This document shows positions 44,401 through 54,000 of a stretch of 64,000 nucleotides of DNA, piece after piece (position 1 is the stretch's first letter; each line of letters opens with the position of its first letter). The notes beneath the pieces were generated by a model. It saw only the letters and a list, made by a program, of their open reading frames with translations. It was not told the origin of the DNA and searched no databases. Source of the DNA: Anseranas semipalmata (taxonomy: Eukaryota; Chordata; Aves; Anseriformes; Anseranatidae); assembly GCA_013399115.1 (NCBI GenBank), contig VXAA01000092.1, forward strand, positions 432,381 through 496,380, read 5' to 3'. The position numbers were made by a program, and so were the translations under genes.

Positions 44401-47400
44401 CAGAGAGCTGCAGATGAGCAGATATGGTTTCTGAATGAAGCTGCCTGTGAAGGGCCGTGGGGAAGGCTGGCGCTGCGATGTGGGCTTTGCTTTGAGGACA
44501 GCGCTCGCACCAAAACCGCAGCAGTGGTGGGACAACCTCAGCATCCTCCTCCTTGACGCTGGCAGACAGGAGCTGCATCCTGTTGTACTCAATCTTGAAA
44601 AAACAATCGATTCCTGCACCATTTGAGAGGACAACACATTTTCTAATTATTTAACACTGTTTCTCTTTGTAAGAGGCATTTGACTTGCAGCCTCAACACC
44701 CCTGAACATCTCAAATCCTCTTGATTTTAGCCCGCAGAAGTGAGCATTATACCCAGACGCTGTTGATCTGCAATCCTGAGCAGCACCTGGTGAATGCAGC
44801 AACACGTGGGGAATAAAGGAAGCTGAACAGGTCACCTCAGTGCAGAAAGCCTTCGGTTCCCCATCTGCCATCCTGCAAGACAAAGCTTTGCTGCTTGCTT
44901 GGATGCTCTCAGCAACTTCTGCTGCTTCCTTCTCCCCTTTAGTCCTGGCAGAGATAACCAAACCTTGAGGTTTTCACTGCTTTTCCTTTCCACTTCCAGC
45001 ACTTGGTGTTTCTGTTAAGATGAGATCTTCATGCTTCCAAAACACAAAGCAAGTTTTCTATGAATGCAGAGAGGTTTGGAAACAGGTTTCTGGCAGTAGT
45101 TACTCTAGCTCTTTTAGAAATAAGGAAATTAAGGAATTATATGAAGATATGCCAATGGCATGCTTCATACATATACAATTCAGCCTGACAAGGGCACTGG
45201 GGGAAACATTTGGGGAAAGTTTCCCCCTCTTTCTTTCCGGTGAAGTTCTCACAGACCGGAACTGGGGAAATGTAGCCCCCATTTTTCAAAAGGGAAAAAA
45301 GGAAGACCCGGGGAACTACAGGTCAGTCAGTCTCACCTCTGTGCCCAGCAAGATCATGGTGCAGATCTTCCTGGAAACTCTGCTAAGGCACATGGAAAAC
45401 AAGGAGGTGATCGGTGACAGCCAACATGGCTTCAATACGGGCAGATCGCGCCTGACAAATCTGGTGGCCTTCTACGATGGGGTTACAGCATTGCTGGATA
45501 GGGGAAGAGCAACTGATGTCATCTACCTGGACTTGTGTAAAGCATTTGACGCTGTTCTGCATGAAATCCTTGTCTCCAAATTGGAGAGACATGGATTTGA
45601 TGGATGAACCGCTCGGTGGGTAAGGAATTGGCTGGATGGTCACACTCAAAGAGTCGTGGTCAATGCCTCAGTGTCCAAGTGGAGATCAGTAGCGAGTGAC
45701 GTTCCTCAGGGGTCGGTACTGGGACCGGCGCTGTCTGATATCTTTGTCGGCGACATGGGCAGTGGGATTGAGTGCACCCTCAGCAAGTTTGCCGATGACA
45801 CCAAGCTGAGTGGTGCGGCAGCACGCTGGAGGGAAGGGATGCCATGCAGAGGGGCCTGGACAGGCCTGAGAGGTGGGCCTGTGCGACATCATGGAGCTCA
45901 ACAAGGCCAAGTGCAAGGTCCTGCACCTGGGCCGGGGCAATCCCAAGCCCAAATCCAGGCTGGGCAGAGAATGGATCGAGAGCAGCCCTGAGGAGAAGGA
46001 CCTGGGGGTGCTGGTGGATGAGAAGCTCGACACGAGCCGGCAACGTGCGCTCGCAGCCCAGAAAGCCACCCGCACCCTGGGCTGCTGCAGCAGCAGCAGT
46101 GCGGCAGCAGGGTGAGGGAGGGGATTGTCCCCCTCTGCCCCGCTCTCTGAGGCCCCCCTGCAGCGCTGCGTCCAGCTCTGGGCCCAGCACGAGGCCATGG
46201 AGCTGCTGGAGCGGGCCCAGAGGAGGCCGCGAGGGTGCTCAGAGGCTGGAGCAGCTCTGCTGTGGAGCCCGGCTGAGAGCTGGGGGTGTTGGGCCTGGAG
46301 AAGAGAAGGCCCCGGGGAGACCTCCCAGCGGCCTTCCCGTGCCTCCAGGGGCTGCAGGACAGCTGGGGAGGGACTCTTGGTCAGGGCTGCGGTGACAGGA
46401 GCAGGGGGAACGGCTTTAAGCTGAAAGAGGGCAGGTTTGGGTGAGCTGCTGGGCAGAAATTCTTCCCTCGGAGGGCGCTGAGGCCCTGGCCCAGGCTGCC
46501 CAGAGAAGCTGTGGGTGCCCCATCCCTGGCAGTGCCCAAGGCCAGGCTGGATGGGGCCTTGGGCAGCCTGGGCTGGTGGCAGGGGGCCCTGCCCATGGCA
46601 GGGGTGGCACTGGGGGGGCTATAGGTCCCCTTCCCACCCAAACCGTTCGGCGTTCTGTGATTCTTTCCTGCCCCCAACCTGAGGTGTCAGAAAAGAAGAG
46701 TCTTCACGACCATGAGCTGACAAAAGAAAAAAAACGTAAATGTTCACAATACCTGCTCTGCAACGGTCCGAGAGGCACACTTGGAAACAAGGGATTGAAA
46801 CTAAGGAGATTTCTGCTGCGAATCTGTAACTTCTTCATAAGCAGGAGATAGAAGGGGAGCAGCAGAAGCAGAGCCAAAGGGGGCAAAACCAGATTTAATC
46901 GAGTTCTGAGCCTGCAGCTCAGCTGAAGCAGGAGATGGCACTACAAAAGGCCACGTGGTAGCTAGCTATTGACATGCTGTCATTTCTCCCCACTTGCTAC
47001 ATCCTAAATAGGCACAGTAAAGCCAATAATCTCACCCAGAGAATTCTTCTCAGCACGTTCTGCTTGGGCCAGACCTGATTTATGCTCCCGACAGTGCGTT
47101 TAGGCTCGCCAGCCCGCATCCTTGGGCACAGAATGCACTGCTTCCCTCCGTGCCTCTTGCTCAGCTTCTTCGTTTCCAAAAGATCAGCTTGGGGAGCTGG
47201 TCAAAGGCGCACAAAACCACAAAAATGGATCCATGCATGCAATAAAAGCAGGATGGAAAACAAAAAAAAAAATCCACCAGTGAATGGGAACAGAGGGCAG
47301 AGAAAGAACAAGCCAGTGAAATAATACTAAAATATTTGAAATACTAATGTTTTGATGCTTGCAAAAAAAATATGATCACGTAAGAAGCAGGAGTGCAGAC

Positions 47401-50400
47401 ACAAGACGTAAATAATGAAGATGCGAGAAGGGAAGGTATTTTGGAAGAGCTTTCCTGCATCCTTTCTCATCTGTATCACTGATACGGCTTGCCTGGCTTC
47501 TAGCGAACGACTGGCTGTGGGTTTCACATGATGCTGTAAACAGGTCTTACGAGAGGATTTATAACATTTGTGAGTCTTACAGGGCTATAACTAGATGGAA
47601 GGCCACTTACACTAAAAGGAATGCACCAAACTGAAGAATACAATAGACTGTAAATGGCCAGACCTCTCTGGGGACATGGCTGAGAAGCAGCTGATGCCTG
47701 TGCATGGTGTGCTCAGTGGAGATGGGAGTTGTATTTGGTATAAATCCAGAAGATGTGCTCCTACAGCAGTGAACCCCTTGGGATTGAAGACAAAAGATGG
47801 AGAGGCTGTTGGGATGCGAGAGAGAGGAGAGGTGGTGGCGGAAAGCCGCTGAAATCCACCTTGGGGCGTGCAAGTAAGCTGTGAACGGTTTGTGATGGTT
47901 GTCAAGGCTTCCTGGAGAGAAGGGGCTTTCTTGAAGGTCATGGAGATGGACACCAACCACGTGTGAACAACTCGCATCAGTTCCATCTCACCTCCTTCTT
48001 TGGCGCGATAATTAGGGGATGGGGGAAAACAAGTAATGACAGGAGTTCACCCTCCAGGAGTGAGAGGGTTTTTTACCTGCTGCAGACACCAAGATACTCA
48101 CACTTTTTCTCTATGGAGAAGGTGAAGGACTAAGGGTATGAGGGGGTACCCACACGCTTAGAGCAACCCATGCAGGAACTTGCCTCCAGAATACACGCAC
48201 CATGCTGTCACTGTCCAAATCTTGCTCTGGACAGAAATGCATAAAGAAATAAAGCAAGAAAATAAGAGAGTAGGAACCCAGCACACTGCAAAGGAACTTC
48301 AATGCTGCCCTTACGCCACTGTGGAGAAAGGAGAAGAGCCGGCTGGGAGGCAGACACGGTGCGTGAGGGCGACAGAGGGAACGAGCTCAGCGTCCTCGAT
48401 GGAGAAGCTGCAAGGAGCGGGAGCTCCTAACCTCGTGAAGACGGCGAAGAAGTTTTGCTGGAGTCAGTTTAGTGCCAACACCCTCCAGGCTCACGGAGAA
48501 CGTCGCAGCTCAGGCGCGGCGTTGCCCAGACCCGAGGAACCAACTGCACTCGAGCTCGGCTGCTTTCCTGGAGCTGCTGGGGACAAATGCACAACTGCAA
48601 CGGCGCCAGCCTGGGCTCAGCAGACATGGATCCATTACACGAGGTTTCCTCTTGTGACGCTTCCCAGCTTGCCCTCCAGTTCCTGTGATTTCTGGGTCAT
48701 TCCCTGTGGGGCTGGATAGCCCTGTCCCAGCACCCGAGCAACATAAGGGTTTCATCTTTTTCATTCAGAAGCACATAAAAGCCCATCCTTGTAAGCTAGC
48801 CCAGGTATAACCATTACTCAGAACGATGCACAATTTGCTGAAAAAATATTTCTTAAGACCTAATGATCAACTGTCATGCCAGGACAGTCTCCCACATAGT
48901 CACTGGTACTAACTCAGGTCTGGTCCTAACCGTTCTCTTCATTACTGGCTTCAATGGTAGATTCAAAACAATTCCAGGAGAAATGAGGAGGAGGAAGGAG
49001 GTGGTGTTGTCTTGCATGCTGTAGCTATCAGCTGGATTTGGGGAGTCAATCGCTGCCTTCCACGCAGCATGGAAAGGCTCCACTGGGATTGCCATTGGTA
49101 AATTCTTAGCATTGTGCATTTGAGAAGAAAAAAAAAACAACCTGGAGACAGGCTACAGAAAGCAGAAATGGCAGGAAATTAAGGAACCACCAGGAAATGC
49201 TCAAGTACTAGACTGGTCTAGTTCAGTGGGACAAGAGGGAAACCACAGCCAAAAAAAGACACAGAGGAAGGATGGGGAAGTCATGCTAGAAGTCTGGCAA
49301 CTAAAAATCCTCTTGTAAAGGGATCAGTTATTAATTGCTCTGCTTAGCTGCTGGGCAGAAGAGAAACAAAGGAAATCAGCTGAATTTATAACAAAGGAGA
49401 TTTTGATCAGATATAGGTGAAATTTTCCATGTGTTTAGATCGTTAAACAAAGGTGGCCGTGGAATCCCCTATGGAGATGTTTTCACAAACGGATGGCCCA
49501 AACACCGACCTCGGTGCAGGGCAGCAGGCTTCCCGTGTCCCTTCCAAAAACACCTGCAGGTCTCTTGCAGAAGCAGTCATTTATCTTTACGTCCCCAGAC
49601 CACCTTGTTAGTAGTTTACAGCTCCTGGCCAGCACAAGCTCTTTCCCTGGAAAACTGAATTTCTGCTTCTCTGTTCATTTCTCCTTCAGCAATTTTCCAA
49701 GCTCCCCGAAAACACCTATAATCTCTGATGGTAGCATCGGGAGTGACAGGCAACGATCACTATGGGTGAAACTGGGTCTTGTGCCCGCTGCTGAGAAGAT
49801 CAAGCCAAGTTCTCATCTGCTTCTCCTTTCACGAGATTCTTTCCACTTGTCTTGATGCAGGGTAGTCCACCATCCTTGGAGAAGCGTGAGCATCCTTATT
49901 TTCTTACAGTTCGGCCTGAGCAGCTCGCCAGGAACCGGTATGTACATCTTTGTTTTTCTTGAATCTCCAAGCACGCACCCGCCGTCTCCGTGCCCTGCCT
50001 CGCTCCCAGCCTCCCATCTGCTGCAGCTATCTGCCTTCCAAGGCCTTCACCGGGCGACCGCTGTGCTACAAGAAGCCTTACTCAGCCAAGTATTGCACCA
50101 GAACTGCATCTTCACTCCAAAATCCGGTCCTACAACAGCATCCAGGGGTGCGGTTCCAGACGCAGCACAGGACCGGAGATGCCCAGGCAGCATGCGGACG
50201 GGACGTGGGGCCCATGGGCCACCCAGGTCCCGCTGGTGGGGCAGCTGGAGGAGGCACGGGAGCTCAAAGGGCAGCGGGTGCCTCGGCGTCAGCCAGCGCG
50301 CCTCCTCTCCGCTTACCTCTGCCCCGTTTTGTTTGGCGAGCGTCGTGGTGAGGACTTTGTCTTCATACGTATTTGTACAGCACCTAATCCCTGATCTCCG

Positions 50401-53400
50401 CCGGGGTCTGTGGCCTCCACAAGTCCACTGTTACGTACGAATCCCAGCGAAGGACAGAAATCGAGACTCGAAACCAGTATTGGTTAGCCAGTGTAAGCTG
50501 GAAGAACTCAGCTATGTCAAGAGGCAGCATCTTTCACAGGTTTTTAAAACAAACAAACAAACAAACAACAAAAAAATTGTTTTCTAAATCAGTTCTGCAG
50601 ATTTCAAGTGATTTAATTAAGCACATCAGCTTATTCAGTGTTTGATAAGAGCCTGGCCAAGGCCGGGGGCACCCCTGGGCGCACCGTCTCCCCCCTGCCC
50701 CAGCAGGGCCACCCGGAGCCGCTCGCCCAGCACCATGTCCAGGCGGCTGCTGGAGCCCCCAGCCCCTCTCTGGTGTTAAATGGAACTTCTTGTGTTTTAA
50801 TTCATGCCCGTCACCAGGCATCGCCGAGAAGAACCCGGCTCCACCGCCCTTCCTGCCTCCTCTCAGGTTTAGGAACATTTAAACAAACTGGAGGTACACA
50901 GGACCTGATGGCTCGCACTCACACGTGCTGAGAGCTGGCCAACGTCACTGTGAGGCCACTCCTGATCATCTTTGAAAGGTCATGGCAACTGGGAGAGACT
51001 CTTGGAGCTCTGAAGACAGCGAATGCCGCTCCTCTCCAAAAAGGGCAAGAAGGAGGAACCACCGGCCTGTCAGCCTCACCTCGATCCATGGAAAGGAGAT
51101 GGAGCAACTAATCCTGGAAACCACTTCCAGGCACACGAAGGAGAAGAAGGTGATCGGGAGTAGTCCCCAAGGATTTCTGAAGGGGAGAGCGTGCGTAACC
51201 AATGCGGCAGTCTTCTGTGATGAGACGACTGGCATGGTGGATGAGGGGAGGACAGAGGATGCTGCTTGTCGTGACCAGCGAAGGGCCACGAAGATCACTA
51301 CGCGACTGGAGTACCTGACACACGGGGGGAGGCTGAGAGCTGGGACTGCTCAGCCTGGAGAGGACACGGCTCGGGGGCATCTTAGCAGCGTGTTCAAACA
51401 CCTGGTGGAGGACAGCAAAGAAGATGGAGCCAGGCTCTTCTCAGTGGTGCCCAGTGACAGGACAAGAGGCAACGGGCGCAAACCGAAGCATAACGAGTTC
51501 CATTTAACACAGAAAACACTTTCTTTTTTTATTACTGTCAGGGTGGTCGAGCCCTGGCACAGGCTGCCCCGAGAGGCTGCGGAGGCTCCGTCCTTGGAGG
51601 GGGGCAAAACCCGCCTGGACGTGGTGCTGGCAGCCAGCTCTGGTGGCCCTGCTGGGCAGGGGTGGGAGCAGATGCCCCCAGAGGTCGCTGCCACCCCCAG
51701 CCGTCCTGAGACTCTACAATAAGCCTTGCTAAAGTCAAGATAAAGCACACCCACTGCTCTCCCTCTGCACCTAGTAGGTTGCCCTTTGTAACCTCGGGTT
51801 TCCAGGCTATCAGCCCAACTCACAATGTAAGCGGTCAATTAGCTTTACAGCTTTCAGCCTGGGCGCAGCCGTCTGGTGCCGCTTCAGGACAAGCCTGCTC
51901 TTACCAGGAATGCCATTCAAGACGAGAGCTCATTCTAGCTCACCTCATCAACCGTTAATTGAACCACTCCATAGCCTGAAGTACAACCTGGTGGCGGCGA
52001 GGTCCGTGCAGAGCAGTTAGTACAGCCCAGTTCAGCACCCGGGGTAAAGCAAGGCTCAGACTACGTGGTGTCAGCCATACGCACGCCTCCGTCTGCGTTC
52101 GGGCGCACATCCCGCGTTTCTCCGTGCTAAGACCCCTCACCGTTCTCCCCAAGACACTTCCAGAGCTTTAGGAAGTTCAGACGGGCAGAAAATGACTATC
52201 AACGTGATTACCACGTGCCTGCTGCAAAACAAGCACATCTGAGCCAGTGCAAGGCAAGCAGAGAGCTACAACTAATTATTTTTTTAAACATAAGTGCCCC
52301 TGCAGCATGGATATTCCGGGCTAGGACAGACCAGGCATGCCTGACAGCCGGCGAGGAGCGAGGATGGACTCGGTGGGAGGTTTGGAGGAGGAGCGGCGGG
52401 TCGGCGGCTGGCCCTCCTCCACCTCCTCTGCCAGCGGCTTGGCGCGGCTCCGCTCCGGGCAGCCCGTCTATTCATCAAATTCAGCAAATCCTTCTGAATT
52501 CGCTTGCAGCAGAGGTTAGCGGGGTTAGTTCAAACCACCGATTTAAGCCGTTTACGCTTACACTGCCAATTTTCCTGCAGCAAATTAGAGGGTGCTGACA
52601 CAAGCATGAACCAGGAGACCAGCAACGCGCTCGACAAGGACCAGTTGGGGCACGGCTGAACCGGTACGCGGACGTTCATCCGGAGCTCGACGCCTCGTCG
52701 GGGCTTCCAGCAGCGCAGCTACGTCGGTCAAACACTCATGCCGGCGCGGCGTGGGCGGACAATCTGTGCCAGCACCGCCGCGTCGCCCACTCCAAGCACC
52801 ACGCGGGGAGGGACCCGCAGCAGGAGCTCGGCCAGGGCTGGAGCAGCGTGCTGGCAGTGCACAGAGCCGGCTCGCGAGGCGGGGAGGAAATGCGTTACAA
52901 AAGCTCAGACACGATGGACTTGCTGTCAGCGAGGACCGGGACTTCCCCCAGTTTCCTCTCTCGACGCAGCAGAAGCCCGCCTGATGTTTATCAATCCCCC
53001 TGGCCAGCACCTCCGTAACCATGAACTTTTTGGGCAACGCTATTACAAAATAACCGGCCATTTGATGCCACCTCGCCGGTGACGCAAGGTGACCTGTGCA
53101 GGGTGGCCCTGCCCAGCCAGCGCTGCCCAGCTCCTCCCGTCACCGGTGCCACCAGCGAGGGGCTTCCCGAAGGAAGGGCCGGGAGCCTGACGGCTNNNNN
53201 NNNNNNNNNNNNNNNNNNNNNNNNNNNNNNNNNNNNNNNNNNNNNNNNNNNNNNNNNNNNNNNNNNNNNNNNNNNNNNNNNNNNNNNNNNNNNNNNNNNN
53301 NNNNNNNNNNNNNNNNNNNNNNNNNNNNNNNNNNNNNNNNNNNNNNNNNNNNNNNNNNNNNNNNNNNNNNNNNNNNNNNNNNNNNNNNNNNNNNNNNNNN

Positions 53401-53811
53401 NNNNNNNNNNNNNNNNNNNNNNNNNNNNNNNNNNNNNNNNNNNNNNNNNNNNNNNNNNNNNNNNNNNNNNNNNNNNNNNNNNNNNNNNNNNNNNNNNNNN
53501 NNNNNNNNNNNNNNNNNNNNNNNNNNNNNNNNNNNNNNNNNNNNNNNNNNNNNNNNNNNNNNNNNNNNNNNNNNNNNNNNNNNNNNNNNNNNNNNNNNNN
53601 NNNNNNNNNNNNNNNNNNNNNNNNNNNNNNNNNNNNNNNNNNNNNNNNNNNNNNNNNNNNNNNNNNNNNNNNNNNNNNNNNNNNNNNNNNNNNNNNNNNN
53701 NNNNNNNNNNNNNNNNNNNNNNNNNNNNNNNNNNNNNNNNNNNNNNNNNNNNNNNNNNNNNNNNNNNNNNNNNNNNNCCCGGCTGCCGGGGCCCGCCGCC
53801 GCCGCCGCCAT
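31230..53811 (-). CDS. RNF169: E3 ubiquitin-protein ligase RNF169 (6 exons; first exon mostly in a gap)
   Basis: RNF169 is the RNF168 paralogue that binds H2A K13/15-ubiquitylated nucleosomes at double-strand breaks. It limits 53BP1 and RAP80 accumulation and favours resection-based repair. The visible coding exons in transcript order are 53811-53778 (then gap), 42467-42391, 36851-36705, 35826-35714, 34669-34570 and 32441-31230. Exons 2-6 join in phase and encode about 549 residues. The human protein is about 708 residues, so the missing 150 or so residues with the RING finger belong to exon 1, which enters the 582-base gap. Visible features are an acidic/basic helix ([19 protein letters not shown]), a degenerate MIU1-like helix, Ser-rich segments, a basic [14 protein letters not shown] stretch, an intact MIU2 ([14 protein letters not shown]) and the LR motif ([12 protein letters not shown]) at the end. 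It is tail-to-tail with XRRA1. Confidence 0.96.
32442..34569 (-). other. RNF169 intron 5
   Basis: This GT-AG intron (GTACCG to TTGCAG) is about 2.1 kb. I see no recognisable repeat or exon in it. Confidence 0.8.
34570..34669 (-). CDS. RNF169: RNF169 coding exon 5
   Basis: The exon encodes [20 protein letters not shown], then [13 protein letters not shown], completing a Gly codon begun in exon 4 (GG plus G). Splice sites are TTTTCAG and GTACCG. It is Ser/Arg-rich and basic. Confidence 0.95.
34995..35045 (+). mobile_element. CR1 3'-tail fragment in RNF169 intron 4
   Basis: The segment reads AGTTGGACTAGATGATCTTT, then GTAGGGCCCTTCCAACTGAACTATGCTAT, a CR1 3' end with a decayed tail. It is antisense to the gene. 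Confidence 0.75.
35714..35826 (-). CDS. RNF169: RNF169 coding exon 4
   Basis: The exon encodes [20 protein letters not shown], then [17 protein letters not shown]. It ends in phase 2 (GG) before GTAAGA. The acceptor is GACTTCAG. It was identified by the conserved LSDSENEEP and RSAFVSK blocks and by phase agreement on both sides. Confidence 0.95.
36705..36851 (-). CDS. RNF169: RNF169 coding exon 3 (MIU1-like helix)
   Basis: The exon is 49 codons in phase 0 and the only open frame: [20 protein letters not shown], then a charged helix through [14 protein letters not shown]. Splice sites are TTTCTAG and GTAAGT. The segment aligns with the RNF168 UMI-MIU1 region, but the ubiquitin-contacting Ala of a true MIU is Val here (DESLVLKV). 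Confidence 0.94.
36852..42390 (-). other. RNF169 intron 2 (5.5 kb)
   Basis: This GT-AG intron runs from GTACAG to TTTCTAG. It is unique sequence. The longest chance frame (281 codons at 40253-41098, plus) has no family resemblance. A weak CR1-like stretch may lie near 37340-37440 but is not convincing. Confidence 0.8.
42391..42467 (-). CDS. RNF169: RNF169 coding exon 2
   Basis: This 77-base exon encodes the end of a D codon plus [20 protein letters not shown] and SQLRK. Splice sites are TTTCCAG and GTACAG. The sequence is essentially invariant in RNF169 and distinguishes it from RNF168. It carries the LR-motif-1/UMI-like helix start. Confidence 0.95.
45150..46665 (+). mobile_element. CR1 retrotransposon with decayed reverse transcriptase
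   Basis: This is the longest CR1 in the window, in RNF169 intron 1 and antisense to it. The reverse transcriptase is recognisable ([20 protein letters not shown], then [13 protein letters not shown] and [10 protein letters not shown]). Coding is interrupted by an in-frame TGA at 45605-45607 and by a frame change after about 45830. The C-terminal ORF2 part follows in another frame ([27 protein letters not shown]), then the complete 3' UTR and the CTGTGATTC tail. The 5' boundary is uncertain because the first 100 bases are poorly conserved. Confidence 0.9.
50640..50870 (-). mobile_element. CR1 fragment, minus orientation
   Basis: The minus strand encodes [20 protein letters not shown], the conserved end of CR1 ORF2, followed by 3' UTR-like sequence (CCTGGACATGGTGCTGGGCG). 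The 3' tail is lost. Confidence 0.8.
50915..51722 (+). mobile_element. CR1 copy with a large internal deletion
   Basis: The plus strand reads from reverse-transcriptase start blocks ([38 protein letters not shown]) directly into the ORF2 end ([20 protein letters not shown]). The catalytic core is missing. It stays open for 246 codons (50982-51722). It belongs to a different, more typical CR1 subfamily than the 46-kb copy. Confidence 0.85.
53196..53777. other. RNF169: Assembly gap (582 N) over RNF169 exon 1
   Basis: The gap begins 34 bases after the RNF169 ATG and hides the RING finger and the exon 1 donor. The GC-rich flanks explain the sequencing failure. Confidence 0.95.
53778..53811 (-). 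CDS. RNF169: RNF169 coding exon 1, visible N-terminus
   Basis: The minus strand reads GAGAAGATGGCGGCGGCGG, encoding [11 protein letters not shown] before the gap. The human protein also starts with MAAAGP. The upstream frame is open to an earlier ATG at about 53868, but the one chosen fits the family start and has a strong context. Confidence 0.85.
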
Positions 53812-53816
53812 CTTCT
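53806..53816 (-). promoter_or_regulatory. RNF169: YY1-type element AAGATGGCGGC over the RNF169 start codon
   Basis: This is the same 11-base core that covers the SPCS2 start codon. It is a known initiator-region YY1 arrangement. Binding is inferred. Confidence 0.6.
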
Positions 53817-54000
53817 CACACTTTGAAGGGACACAGCGCTGGGGCGCGGCCCCGCCCGCCTCATCCATAATTCATGAGCTGCTCCATATTCATGAGGCAG
53901 GTCCCGCCCCCGACGGGTCACCGCCCCCTTGATGAATATTCACGAACCGGCGGCTATATAAGGAGGGGCCCGCCGCTGTGCCCTCTCAGTGCCCTCGAGG
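53812..54000 (-). promoter_or_regulatory. RNF169: RNF169 CpG promoter with AT palindromes and a TATA-like box
   Basis: The region is GC-rich with several CCGCCC boxes (about 53850-53925), punctuated by ATTCATGAG (53870-53878), ATATTCATGAG (53886-53896) and the perfect palindrome TGAATATTCA (53933-53942). A CTATATAAGG motif at 53954-53963 reads as a TATA box toward the plus strand and as CCTTATATAG (CArG-like) toward RNF169. Plus-strand divergent initiation is possible. No downstream plus-strand gene was recognised. Confidence 0.6.

Larger units (their letters stand above)
42468..53195 (-). other. RNF169 intron 1 (at least 10.7 kb visible)
   Basis: This intron holds the largest CR1 copy (45150-46665) and the CR1 pair at 50640-51722. 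The rest is unique sequence. Its 5' end, and the exon 1 donor, are probably inside the gap. Confidence 0.8.

Noticed and set aside
31230..53811. Assignment of the minus-strand ligase to RNF168
   Set aside because: Exon 2 ([14 protein letters not shown]), exon 4 (LSDSENEEP) and the C-terminus ([12 protein letters not shown]) are RNF169-type. RNF168 ends differently, and the neighbours match the RNF169 locus.
53043..53932. Frames of 242-292 codons across the 582-base gap
   Set aside because: Most of their length is N. Only the short [11 protein letters not shown] start on the minus strand has support.
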